Source: Diphasiastrum complanatum
Taxonomy: Eukaryota; Streptophyta; Lycopodiopsida; Lycopodiales; Lycopodiaceae
Assembly (NCBI GenBank): GCA_029204225.1
Contig: CM055095.1
Location: 24,647,190 to 24,711,189, forward strand
Reading direction: 5' to 3'
Length of the DNA stretch: 64,000 nucleotides
In this document: piece after piece, positions 41,678 to 54,500 of the stretch
Layout of the letters: each line of letters opens with the position of its first letter
How positions within the stretch are numbered: position 1 is the first letter of the stretch
Position numbers and translations under genes: made by a program
The notes under the pieces: generated by a model
Databases searched by the model: none
The model's input: the letters and a program-made list of their open reading frames with translations, nothing else
What the model was told of the DNA's origin: nothing

Positions 41678-42466
41678 CTACCTTTAAACAAGATCTTGAT
41701 CACAAGAATAGATGCAAAATAGAAATGATTGAAAGACTAGCTATCCCACTACCTACGGACTTGAGAAAGCTCAAAACTTGACCTCTCAATGAGATCCTAC
41801 CTGATCTTAAGCCAAATCAAATCTATGAATGTCAACAAGAATGGAAACCAGCTTGAATTTGCATAAAAAATGGATCTAGAATTGCCTCCTCCTTGATCTT
41901 GACTTCACAAGGATATAAGATTCACCTAACACAAAAGGAATCATATGCACATAAATGCCTCTTCAAATCATTCCTACAAGATCAGGTTGAATCATCATGC
42001 AATAATCAATCCAAACTATCTCACAAATCAAGCAAAAAATGAACATAATCTTGATTAGAATTGCATTCCTTGATGAGCACTTATCAAAGTATTTGGGCTG
42101 ACCCAAAAATTGAATTTCTAAGATCTCAATAAGTCTAAGAACGACCTATTACAGTACCAAAGATAAGAATCTACTTTCCTTTTGATTCATTGAAAACTAT
42201 TCCTTGTGATAGACTACACAAATTGAGTAGCATCAATATGATGAAAGTGCAAAATACTTGTTATTTTGATCCAATTGATAAGAGATTACCACAACTCGGA
42301 TTTTGAAGCTAAAAATCTTGTAAATCAAAAACCATTAGACCCCTCTTCACTCAAATTGATCAAGAATTGAAGGTAGTGACTCATAGATTATGTCTAGATA
42401 GCAATCAATGCTTGAATTGCACCAAAATCTATGATTCTAGCATGAAGTGAAGCTCCTTTCTTGGAA

Positions 42467-42480
42467 TGGCTCTGATACCA
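42467..42480 (-). other. PBS of the minus Copia element
   Basis: The reverse complement TGGTATCAGAGCCA directly abuts the LTR; the 41678-42466 leader separates it from gag. Confidence 0.9.
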
Positions 42481-43163
42481 TGATAAAAATACAGCAAAAT
42501 AATCCCATTTGATCCTAGAAATGATGGAGAAAGCACCTTAAGATCCAAACAAGATCTAGAAGCTAGATTACTAATCAATGCATTGATTCCTGATTTATCT
42601 TGGTTTGACTCCATGAATTAGCTCCAAAACTCTTCTCACGTGTGAAAGTACGACCTGCTATTGCCTGTGTACTGTACCTGCAACTAAAAACTCATTCAAT
42701 CATCACAAAAAATTATATGCCAATAGCATTCATCAATCAAATCATAGACTCAAACTAGTCAAGACTCGAAAATCTCAATTTTGCTCATAATTGGATGGAA
42801 ATCCCATCACATATTTAAACATGTAGAGCTCGGATCTGAGCATATTAGGGCTTCTATGTATTCATCATAACCTAACCCTAACATATAACCTAAAGATCCA
42901 GTTGATCCACCCTATTTAAGGTCAATGCCTCGAGATCCAAAAACAATAAAAAAAATGCTATTTTTAGCTCCTACTTTTTCTCTACCCTGTCTATGCACTC
43001 TATGGACATATCCCAAAGGTACCATTCCAAAGCTAGGTTAATGATTTGACTTAGAATAAGGTATCCTATGCTTTTGGCACGTGTGACATCTCACAACATG
43101 GCCTGAGAGTCATTTACAAGTGGTAATTGTGCAAACTAGCTTGTGTGAATCTAACACTTATCA
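42481..43163 (-). mobile_element. 5' LTR of the minus Copia element (683 bp)
   Basis: On the minus strand it starts TGATAAGTG (43163) and ends TTTTTATCA (42481), giving TGATAA/TTATCA inverted termini. It contains CACGTGTG near 42637 and 43078. The partner 3' LTR is absent, so a target duplication cannot be tested. Confidence 0.85.
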
Positions 43164-43227
43164 AGCAGATCGTTCACAACCAGAAAGTATTGTAGTTAGC
43201 TCTCTATCAGCTCGGTCTTTTAGAGAT

Positions 43228-44475
43228 TTATTTTAGAGTTGCTATTGCGCTACTGCTTATTTGAAACTTGACATCCAATCCACTATCAAACAACTGTCCT
43301 ACACTAATGAGGTAGTGGAATACAGTGGAATTCTTAGTCAATCTAGGTACATACAATACATCATGTAAGCAAAAATATTTTGATGATGATGCATACAGTG
43401 GAATACTACCTATTCCTTCAATCCTACACTCTACTTCATTAGCAGTATAGATTGATCTTTTTGCACCTAGATAAGGCATGAGATTAGTGAAAGAATTCCT
43501 AGAACCAGACATATGGGAACTAGGCCCGCTATCTATCCACCAGACTTCTTCATTCTTAAAAGGAAAAGATAAAAAAGTAGACATCATTAATGAATCCTCT
43601 CTTTTACTTTCAACACCCTCACACTCATCCTCATTAGTAGGGTTAGCTTGCCTAGATTGGTTCTTCTTCTTGAGACAGTTTGATGCATAATGTCCTCTCT
43701 TGCCATAGAAAAAACACTTGATCTTTGACAACTTCTTCTTGCCACTAGATGTTGTAGTTTGATCCTCACCACCTTCTTTCGCTTTGTCCTTCTTGAAGTG
43801 TTGTTGTCCTTTGACCTTGCCTCTTGACTTGTCTCTAATGAAGAGTGCTTTGTCATCTCCACTATCTTTCAATGAAAGTCTATTGATCCTCAACATCTTG
43901 TTCTCTTGCCTGCTTTCTTCAGCAATGAGAACACCTTTGCAATGTCTCCAAGGATGGAAGATCCTCCCTGACAGCATAAGTCTGCACAATATTGTCATAC
44001 TCATCTCTAAGTCCATTTAGGACTACTTGAACAAGTTCAGTGTTCTTAAGAGCATCACCAATACCAGCTAACTCTTGATGAAGATCCTTAACTCTCATGA
44101 CATATGATGAAGCACTCTCATTACTCTTTGATAACTTAGAAAGATTTGGTTTCTGCGTGTAAGCAATCTAGAAGTATTCTTGATTTCATAGATTGTTTTT
44201 AGAGTATCCCAATCTTCCTTCGCAGTGGTGCATGTACTGATCTCTCTTAACACTTCATTGGTTACATTAATTTTTATAAAATAAAGGGCTATTCTGGTTC
44301 TTTTGTGAAATGCTACAGCTTCATTAGGTGCAGCAGGTTCTTCTTCAGCTCCACTCACAATATCCATTACATCCTGTAGAATCAATAATGATTCCATTCT
44401 GATCTTCCACATTGCATAATTGGAAGATGTTAATCTCTCACTGTGCTCCAAGAAATGTGAAATTGATGAAGACAT
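43228..44475 (-). pseudogene. Copia gag-protease remnant, same family as 7.5-10.5 kb
   Basis: From 44475: MSSSISHFLEHSERLTSSNY, ESLLILQDVMDIVSGAEEEP, RIALYFIKINVTNEVLREIS, a frameshift near 44100, then gag C-terminus, a degraded knuckle (CFFYGKRGHYASNC; second Cys is Tyr) and protease WWIDSGPSSHMSGS. It ends inside the VGQLFDSGLDVKFQ block at 43228, with an 11-residue insertion (NSTVFHYLISV region). Integrase and RT are missing. Near-identical in protein to the 9.4-10.1 kb copy. Confidence 0.9.
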
Positions 44476-45237
44476 CTTCTCAATGAGAAATTCTAGTAAT
44501 GATAAAAAAGTGGAGTTGAAAAGATGTTGCTTGCTATCTCAATCTAGGATCTAACACTGATGTTGATCCAATCTATGAAATCTAGCTGCAGATGTGAGAA
44601 CAAATTCTCAACACAGAAAATCAATCTATCTTGAATTTGGATCTTGCTTCAGTCACAAAAAAGAAGCACATGCAAGCAAGAAGTCTATCTCTCCCACGAG
44701 TGTCAAAATACTGATAAACTCTCTAGGAACTTGCTTTCAACTCAAACACAGTAATATGTGTGAAATGAAAAGTCTAAGACCTTAGAATACTCACTTCTAT
44801 CCAATTCTACTTGATTGATAGTGAAAAATGATGAAATTGGTGAAAAAGACAAATGTGTGCTCACTTTGGCATATCCCACGAGTTGAGTACCCTCTCAAAC
44901 TCTCTGATTGCCTAAAACTCTTCTAAAAACAAATCAAATTGGTTCAGAAACTCAAGCAACACATTCTACTCTTCAATACCTATCCAACAAGCTATAGAAC
45001 ATCAAATTTGGATCATTCCTTGGGAAGTAGCACTCATAAATGAGGGCTGATTTCACACGTGTGAGCTCTCTGTCCATACAGAGCTCCTCTAGATCAGATC
45101 AGCCTTGATTTGATCCACTTACGATCCACAGATTGCTTGTTTCTCAGCGAGTTTGAATCCCTCTTCCAAATCCGAGTTCCTGCAAGCAAAAACACTGATG
45201 ATCTGATGTATACACCCTCACCTCTTCAAAGCATGAA

Positions 45238-45249
45238 GCTCTGATACCA
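45238..45249 (-). other. PBS, initiator-Met tRNA
   Basis: The reverse complement TGGTATCAGAGC, adjacent to an LTR end reading CTTCACA. The gag leader occupies 44476-45237. Confidence 0.88.
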
Positions 45250-45540
45250 TGTGAAGTTTTTAGCACATGTGAGCTTCACCGCACACCCTACAGGATCTTA
45301 CTGAGGTGTTGTGATTGCACAAGATTGATCAGAGAACACTATACTTGAAAAATCTATGACAAGAGCACAATGGCATACATCTGATGAAAAAATCTAACTC
45401 CTCACTATGAGAAATGAATGTCAGAAATAATTCTAAGTGTTCAGTATGGGAAAAACAGTCTGCTCTCGGATAGAGAGAGAAAATCAATGATGGAAAACTC
45501 GGGTAGAGAGAGAATGAGTCCAAAACACCAAAATCTCAAT
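45250..45540 (-). mobile_element. Partial 5' LTR of the 43.2-44.5 kb Copia element
   Basis: Inner end at 45250. It contains CACGTG variants (45054-45063 lies in the leader just inside) and two GGATAGAGAGAG/GGGTAGAGAGAG blocks like the CTCTCTCTACCC blocks of the 30.9 kb LTR. The outer terminus is missing; homology is lost at about 45540. Confidence 0.6.
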
Positions 45541-45802
45541 TTGGCAAGTTCAATTTTTGATAGGCGTAGTCATGCATTGGAAGTAGGAAGTTTCCGCTAT
45601 TCCATTACTCACCTATTTCCGACATATATATATATATATCCGGAGTTTGATCGCCGAGAATGTAGTGTGAGTCTTTGCAAGGGCTAGAATACTATCTACA
45701 AATATCTTCTAAAGCAAGATAAAGAAGAAACTTTGCATTGGGGGGAAAGAACGGTTTGAAAGTAAAAAGAGTGAGTAGATTTAACCATAATAGAGTGGAA
45801 AG

Positions 45803-45878
<76 letters not shown>

Positions 45879-45880
45879 CC
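45541..45880. repeat. (TA)n arrays and a dispersed repeat end
   Basis: TTTGATAGGCGTAGTCAT at 45553 recurs inverted near 63562, so this is part of a dispersed repeat. TA arrays lie at 45624-45640 and 45805-45877 (about 36 units). Confidence 0.75.
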
Positions 45881-45889
45881 TTGTTATTG

Positions 45890-46890
45890 TAGTACATTTT
45901 TCTATCTGGTAGTATAGACAATATACCGTTGTTTAGTTTGGTGGATAACACTTTTGCATTGAACACATTGACAAAAAAAGAACGACACTCGATTGTGGGG
46001 TGATGACAAGGTTTCATCAGGCCAATTGCAACAATGCAAGGGATACCAATTTGGTTGAAAGTGACGTTGATTACGTTGGAACCATACAAGAGATATTGGA
46101 AGTTGACTATAGATCTTTCAAGATTTTTTTGTTCGATTTAAATGGTTTCCAATAGTACGTCGAGGGCCACATGCAATTGTACGATTGGATTCAAATGGAC
46201 TATTTGCTCTTGTTCAACAAAGACTCTTTTCTCTTGCAATGAAACTTTGATCTTACCAAATCATTGTGAGCAAGTAATAATCGTTGGTACTTCAAATCAG
46301 TTGAGCACACTAGATTCAAATCTCCAGCTCATTTATATTGTTTGTATGTACACAGATAGTCGTTTATCCTGATCTGTCCAATACGAGGTGGCTATGTGTC
46401 AAGCAAACCAAGACAAGAAAAAATAAAATTTCCGAAAATATCGAGCTCAAAGATGCAACAACAACCAACCATGATGGAAAAGATAAAAGCGATCGTGATG
46501 AGGAAAATCATATAGAAGAGAATCCACATAATGAAGAAAATGAAACAATTAATCATTTCATGGAGCCAAACGAGCATGATGATTGGGATGTCAATGACAA
46601 TGACAATGGCGGAAGAGTTGAAAGTGAAATCAATGAAAATATTAATGATGTTACTAATAATCTTCTAACAAGAGTAGACCATTTGTTTGAAATCCGTGAA
46701 GAATAAGACTAGATGAGTGTGAACGTGGAAAAATGATCAAGACGATGAACTAGAGGTGCCTATCTGCATTCCAAGATGTATACGTAAACTTGAACTACAT
46801 TTAGACCTTGCCTCAAATGAATGGCAAGATATCAATAATGATATAAATGAAGAATTGTCTACAAAGGATATCAATTGAATTGTGTTAAAC
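45890..46890 (+). pseudogene. CACTA transposase C-terminal fragment
   Basis: Plus strand 46048-46140 reads ESDVDYVGTIQEILEVDYRS then FKIFLFDLNGF, matching the region after the DDE core of CACTA TNP2 (V.YYG.L.EI.ELDY......LF.C.W). In another frame, FSCNETLILPNHCEQVIIVG parallels PFILASQA.QVFYV. A highly acidic tail follows (46338-46706, EENHIEENPHNEENETINHF, ending FEIREE). A last small segment at 46740-46880 ends in stop. Stops and frame changes show decay. The tail alone is open for 122 codons. Confidence 0.6.
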
Positions 46891-48156
46891 ATTTTATTTA
46901 ATTTTGGTTTGTAAAGATAGTTTGTATTCATGTCTCAACATTATGTACAATGTAAACGAGTTCATGTTTGATTATTTTAAAATATGCCAAGCAACGTTTT
47001 CCATTGCAATGCATTATTTTTTCAATTATAATCAATTGATCAGTGCCAAATATTTTTCACTCTCCTCTTCTTTTTTATTCTAACAAATTTTCTCAACTAA
47101 ATCAATTTCATTCTCTTTGCTTTTCATGTTAAAAAAGAAATTTGAAACTTGTGTCACAATTTGTGTTAATACAAATTGCGACAAAACTATAAGAAATATA
47201 CAATCTAAGAATTCGCCGTTTCTCGAATTTTTTACTGCTAAAAAACATAGCATCCCCTAGCAACACTAATTGTGAACGTCACTAAACTTTATATAGCATC
47301 ACCCAGCGACGTTAATGTACAATCATTGTTGAAACGTTGTTGGGTTAAGTGTTCCGAGCACAATGACGATGTCAAAAGCTCAATATGATGACCTTCTTAA
47401 TTTTACAAAGCACCCTTGCTGCTGAAGTGGCGAAACCAAAGCCAAGTTCACTTCAGAACGTGAAATGCCTTCTACCACACACCCCCAACTACATGCTCCT
47501 TGCAAATGACTTATGGCATCCACGGTGTGGTTTTGGCATTCCCCCACATTCCCCATTCAAGGTGTTCTATCTACCATTTGTTGCTACCAAAAAGAAACTT
47601 CAAAAGATCATGACCATAACAAGGACTATCAATTTTCCCACAATGAAAACTCTTTGAACCCTGATGCTAAGCTTTGAACCATATGCAAAAGTTCCATCTA
47701 AAACATATTTTTCTTTCTAGAAGTTAAAGTGTTTCATACTATCAATGCATCATGGCTACCATAGCACAAATGGATGGGTCCACCCATGTGCACATCCCAT
47801 GCAACTTGTAGAAGATTTATCACTAACATGTTGGATCATCTTGGGTTTACATTTTTGACATGCTCATTTAATCTTCTTGCCAAAATAATAACTAAACCTA
47901 GATAAATCAAATCTTGTGTTTCATACAAGACTGCAAAAATGCATGTTTCAAAACTGAAAACCCAAATGTTTTTATCTTTGTGTGTGATGTTCCCACACAT
48001 GGTGCGTTGGTGTACCATGCTTGAGCTTGCATCGCCCCCCCAAGTTTGATCCTATATGACTCCACAGGTTGATAATACTAAGAAGCATTTTTGTGTGTTG
48101 CATCACCCAACATGAGAGACTTGTTGAGCTACTTTTCTTGCAAGTCTAATAATCAC
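46891..48156. other. No recognised feature
   Basis: AT-rich with small ORFs only (90 aa at 47385) and no domain. Confidence 0.5.
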
Positions 48157-48273
48157 TACAAATAGATAACTAAAATCTAGAGATTAGTACAGGACTTGTG
48201 TTTTAAATAGCATATTAGTACAAATAGATAACTAGAATCTAGAGATTAGTACAGGACTTGTGTTTTAAATAGC
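48157..48273. repeat. Tandem duplication, 55-bp units, 62-bp period
   Basis: TACAAATAGATAACTA(A/G)AATC to TTTTAAATAGC occurs at 48157-48211 and 48219-48273 with a single difference. Confidence 0.95.
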
Positions 48274-48459
48274 CTTAAGCAGTTGTTCAAAGGCCAGAAC
48301 CTATACCAAAATTCACCATGAGATATGTACATATAATTGTCTCTAACCTCAGAATATATTCACTTGCAAAAAAGGATGTGAAACCATGCTCTATGCCTCA
48401 TGTTGTCGCTACCGCATGCTAATCTGACAGGCGGCGGGGCACATCACCATTATGCTGCA

Positions 48460-48542
48460 AGCCATAGGATTGAGAACAGAAGCAGATGGGTGCAATCCTA
48501 TGTTGGTGCAATCCATAGGATTGAGAACAGAAGCAGGTGGGC
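48460..48542. repeat. Direct repeat in the FPP 3' flank
   Basis: CCATAGGATTGAGAACAGAA plus GCAG-TGGG occurs twice about 51 bp apart, just downstream of the FPP stop codon and probably in its 3' UTR. Confidence 0.85.
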
Positions 48543-48564
48543 TCGTGTCGGTTAGGACGCACTG

Positions 48565-51500
48565 CTAAAAGTTGCTCAGTGTTCTTGAAAAGAATCTGGT
48601 GAATGTTGAGTTCGCTTTTTCGGAGGAAGTTGGGCTCATTATTGCAGAAGTCAATGGCATTGACAAGTCACTCAAGCTTGTTCCCCTTCTCTTGACAGGG
48701 CGAACTTGAATATCCAATCTTGCTGGAGATGAAGATCTTGCTTCTAGGGGCGTAGTAGGCACAAAAACCACAGCTTCAGAGCAATCTGCTCCTTCAGATG
48801 AAAGATAGCTGCTGTTATCTTCAGATTTGACGCATGGTGCAGGGATTTCATCCTCGCCCTGCGTTGGTTTTGAATTGAGCATCTTTGTGGGCTGCAGGCT
48901 TTTAGGAGGACTATGCAAAACAATCTGCTCCAAGATCTGCAATGGTTCTGCCTTTAGCCGGCCTGATCCACTGCTGGATGTACCACTATTAGAGTCCTTT
49001 ACTTGAAAACGTGCATCTTCAAGTTGAAGATCAGAAGACTTCACTGTTTGGAGCACCTCAGATACCGGAACATAGTCATTTTCTTGAAAAGAGTTGGTCA
49101 ATGAGAGAGCTCGTAGCTGTTTTCCTAAAAGAGTGATTGTTCGCTGACACTCAGCTAGCTTTTCTGTAGCAGTGGCAACTTCTTGTTCCTGCAGAACATT
49201 AGATCAAACCCGTGAAAATGACAACAGCAAAACTTCACATTCAGTTCCCAGTTCAGAGTTTTGGAGGAAATTACAGTCCAGGTGATGGGTGGGGTATCTT
49301 ATTGCATTTGATGCAACATGACGTATTTGACCTAGCAACATCAAAGCTACCCGAAGACACTGTTAAAATATTGACTAACCTAACTCGAGTTATCTAAATT
49401 GCCTCTGTTCTTGCAGTTATAGCATCAGAATTATCTTCCAGTAACGGATTCTTGAAGAACCATAAGCAGTTCGTGATACGGACACCAGAGAACAAGAAAT
49501 TAGTTAGCAGAAAAAACTCTTCTTGGTCCATGAAGCTTAAGATTACCTTTTGAACCCTTGTTTCTTCAGTAAATAAATCTAGTAGTGTGCCCTTCTCAAC
49601 TTCCACTGGGGAGCTCTGAGCCACGCTTGCACTTTCAGAATTTTTCCTGCATGCCGCCAGTCACTGAACATCAGACACGGAAAACAACACCTGGACTTGT
49701 GTCTTTCCAGAAAGTCATAAATCTTTAAGAATATCAGTACTAAAAAAGCAGACTTTAAACTTGAATGCGTTTCTGCTTTCTAAAATGATAGAACACCCTC
49801 TGCTACTCCATGCAGGCTAAACGTTATAAAACTCTTTAAACTGCAAACGATATTGACTATCTTCTCATAATCTCACTTACAACGAAGTGCAACGCAACTG
49901 ATGCTGCAAACTTGCGATTTCATCTTTGTGGCACCTATGCTCTTCTTGAAGTTTCCATTGCAACGCTGTTAGTCTCTCTTGTAACTGAGTAACCTCAGAG
50001 TTTGCAACCTTGATTTGAGATTGCAATTTCTCATTGGAAGAAGCCACGTCTGCAAGCTGATCTTCTGCAAGCTGCATTGAGCTTTGTGTGGAAGCCAACT
50101 GCAGTTGTAGTTTTGAAACAAAAAATTCTGCCTCAGAAAGTTGTTGCTGTGAGTTTTGCAGTTTTATAGCATCTTCTTCATGCTGTCTATGTTCAATTTG
50201 AAGCTCTGATTGTAGTTCCGCCAGCTTTTCCTGTAAATGATTCCTGTCAACCTCAGCTGCTTTGATTTCAGCTTCCAAGCTAGATTGAGATGATACAAAT
50301 GTAGCCATCTTATCTTCTGTAAGCTGCCTTGCTTCCTTTGCAGAAGCTAACTTTAGGTTCAGATCTGCATTTACTTTCTCTGTTTCCGAAAGTTGCTGCT
50401 GGAAGTTTTGACATTCCAACCTAACTTTCAGGTTGTCTTCGTGTGTTCTGTGAAGTTCCGACTCCAGTGTCACGATCCTTTCTTGAAGTTGATTCACCTG
50501 GGCCTCTGTAGCTTGGACATGAGATTCCAGCACCGATTTTGAAGAAACCATGGCCTGTATCTGGTCTTCGGCAGATCCAATTGCTCTTTGTGTGGATCCT
50601 AGTTGTACACGCAATGTTGATATAAGCTGATCTGCATCATCAAGTTGTGTTTGAAGATCCTTGACTTCTGCCACTGCATTTAAATGCTGGTTGCGCTCCT
50701 CATGAACTTCTAAAACTAGAGCTTCCAATTTTTCGTGAAGCTCTTTCACCTCTTCCAATTTTCTCATGATCTGAGATTCCAATTCTACTTTTGAAGAAGC
50801 CATTGTCGCCAGCTGATCTTCTGCAAGTTGCCTCGATCTTTCGGCAGATGCTAGCTGCATATGCAAATTGGAACTCGTATGTTCTTGCTCATAGAGCTGA
50901 GCCTTCAAGTGATCAATTTTTTCATGTGCAATGTCCAAGTCATTCTCAATCTCTGCCTTGCCTATTTTCAGGTGAACCAGTTCTTCTTCTAGAGCAGCAA
51001 ATTTATCAAACTCTGTCTTTAGGAAAGAATCCTTGATTGAATTCGTACCAGATTTTGTCAATTGAATATCTTCATCCTGCTTGGGATTACCAGATGTTTG
51101 GATCCCACCAGTTACTGCAGTACTATTTTCTGCAGATTGAAGCGGGGTCAACATATTTTTGGTTTCTTCCTCCATCTCTTCAGCTTTGTAACCAGAACCA
51201 GATTGTATGAGACGTTGGCTCCAATCGACTGACGGCATGAGGTTCTTACGACTCCGGAATCCATCAAATCGCCTACAAACCAAAGCCACAACAAACTCCA
51301 AAACTATTGCCAACTCTGAGATGAAGGAGAAAGCATCCACTGTACCCTGTAAGAAATCATTACTCAGACAACCCAATTTACGAATCTTGAAGTCCAAATC
51401 TGCGTTATCCCAATGCAGCCCTAATATAAGTTCTCCATCTATGATGATAGGATCTATAGCAGTCTCTGAAGTGGTCTCATAACTAGCTTTTCTAGGTGAA

Positions 51501-54500
51501 TGGTCTGGGGGAGAAAGCCCATGTCCTGCACCTGTCTCCTGGGCTAGACATCCCACAAGTCTGATGATCTTGCAAACCGATGATTTCGATTCGAGTATCG
51601 AGTTGACATGAGATGGTTCCAAAGGGGTTTTCATAGAATTGTAACACGGCTGATTTTGAGATTTATGTGAAAGACTTTTTGCAGTGGTTCCAGATGATAC
51701 TTCTGCGATGGCCTTCTTGAGTCCTTTGTGCAGTGTGGTACCTTCATTTTGCTCCTCCAGCATAGAATCTATTTTTTCTTGCAAATGGATCAAAGCTGCT
51801 TCATTTGCAGCATTTCTTGACAGCAAAGCACCGATCTTTTCCTCAGCAGAAGCTAGCTTCCTACTCAGATCCGAGCAATTTTGCGTGGCCCCTTCAAGCT
51901 CCCTTTCACGCCTCAACAGACGATCCTCCAAGGAAATGGTTTGATCTTGAACACAGTCAACGCTATCAAATTCGTTCTTGTACAACTCAGTTGTTTGAGA
52001 ACCTACGTGGGCATTCTTTGGTTTTTGGGTTGAAGGCACTGTTGATGCTAACCTTTCCATTTCAGCAAAATCATCCATCAAATCACATTTCAAGGAGGTG
52101 ACATTTTTGTCCTTCTTAAAGTGTGCAAGTTCAGCAATCAGTGCAGAAGCCCAAGCGTCTGCAGAGCTCAGCTGATCGCCATTTAAACTCTCCTCAGACA
52201 TTGAAACGAGACTAGGAGCTTTCTCCACTCCCAAAGTCATTGATGCGTCTCCACGCCCATCTGGAACTTTCAGGGAGGATTTGGACATTGCTTTGAAGGC
52301 CTCTAAATGTTCCTCCACGTGGGATAGTCTGCTTGCTGTCTTTGCACACATAAGCCTTGCTGATTGAAGTTCTTTTTCTTTCTTTGCCAAATTATCTTTA
52401 AGAACTTTGATTTCTTCCTCCAGAGGAGAGGACCTCTCAGAGAGAACGTCAGCCTCTTTGCTGCCAGTTTGAGATTTCGCATCTGCAGCTTCTCGTGGGC
52501 TGTGCTGTCTTGGGGATCCATCTTTCTTAGCAGGATGTATCTTCTTTTTCTTCTCACCAGGTTCTTTACCCAAAGCGTCAGCTTCTAGCTTCATTTGAGC
52601 CAGAGCAGCCGGCCCTGGCAGCTTTTTCCGCATCAGCATCCGCAGTCTTTGGCATTCTGCCTCCAATTTGGCGATCTGCTTCACACTTTCCAAATGCTGT
52701 TTGTTTGCAGCATCAGCTGCTTTTCTGGTGTACTCTCTCTCATCATGCCTTATAGCAATTTCTTTATTCAACACGTGCATGTCGAACTTCATGGACGAAC
52801 TCTCCTTTTCCAGCATTTCCACTCTCACCTGAAGCACTTTGGCTTGAGCCTCTGCAGCAGATTTGGCATCATCCAGTTCAGATAAGGCTCTTGTGCGCTC
52901 TTGGAGTGATTTGAACAGGGAGTTTTTCTCCGCTCTTGCCTCAAGCAGCTGGTGGCTCAAATCCGAGAGCTTGGCATCAAATTCTGACCTGACTTTGTCC
53001 CACTCCCTTGTCTTCCTGACAATTGCTTCACGAACCTTCTCTTCCTGCTCTTGACGGACATGACGAAGCTCTCTCATGCACTCCTTTAAAGCTCCATCCA
53101 AGTGAGCAGCTCGATTGTCCGAAGCGATTTTTTGCTGAACTGCCACATCCACTTCATTCTTTATAGCCACAGCTTCTGCTTCTGCTTTTTCCCAGCCTGA
53201 AAGAAACATCCATGAAGTTAATTTTGTCTGCAGCATCCAGCCTGACAAAGGCGATCAGAACATTTTACATAGGCGATCAGAACATTTTACATAATTTCCA
53301 GCGATCCACATCATGCCACATGCTACCTGAGACGGCTTCTTCAGCCACTTTTGCATGCTGCTTCACCAGTTTATCCTTTGCTGTGATGTCCGAAAGAGCA
53401 GCTGATAACTTCTCGCTCAAGTCCCTCACTTTCTCCCCTGTTTGATGCCATTGGGTGGTTGCCTCATCTGAACTGCGGGCATGTTCTGCCAGGACTCTTT
53501 GTAGATCCTGCTAATGCACAAGCAGACATCAGAGACTCAAGGATCTACACATATACGTATGAGACCATTACGCCAAACTACGAGCATGGAGGTTGTCAAA
53601 TCCATATTCACAAAGAAATCGTGCGAGAAGCAGCACAAAGGCAGTACCAGGAACATCAACCAACTTTAAGATATCTCATGCTTGTGATCGTGTCCAGATA
53701 CCCAGACACTAGTTGAGATCTTTAATTTGATTTGGAAAAATTCTGAGAAGGATTATTAGAATATGTGAATTAATTACACAGATTGTAGGTTCCTGCTCTA
53801 TAAATTGCAACCTTGAAATTGGTATGCTGCAGCTATTGATTGCAGATAATGCAAAAGAAAGAGAAACAATATAATGACGTAACAGTGGGATTGTCATTCA
53901 GTGACGAAGATCTTGTGAATACCTTGAAGAATGTACATTTCTTTAGAGCAGAAAATTTGGCATTACATTTTTTTATTATTAGAAAACAGTAGGAAGAACT
54001 CAGGACAAGAAAGAATATTAATGAGGGTTACGACTCGCTGTTTTTCGCAAAATTTAATATTCAATAATTTAATGCAGGTAAGTCATGGTAGGATTGAAAG
54101 ATCGGAAACTAATGAACACCAAGGACAGTCGAGTAAAGATGTAAGGTTCAAACGAAATTCTCACCAGGTTTGTTATTATTGCAGGATGACTCACAATCCT
54201 GCAAGCAAAAATTATAAGAGGGTTCTCAGATAAAGAGAGGAAGCCAATCATCCTTTTTATTGCCTCAACCTCACAACAGTGTAGCAATCGACCCTAATTA
54301 TTGAATAAGAGAAACTCACAGGACCCATATGGGAAATGACAGAATACACTGATTGGAATCGGTACAGAACCAATGATTATACAAAACTGTAACCAAAGCA
54401 ATAATCAAAGGTATCCTCCACATTCCAGATTGCAAGAAATCTTAGTATCAGTAAGGAAGATATCTGATGCAGGGCTGGAATCACACTTGAACAAAGATCA

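Noticed and set aside
47385..47657. 90-aa plus ORF
   Set aside because: No domain, no splice context and no homologue recognised; consistent with chance in AT-rich DNA.
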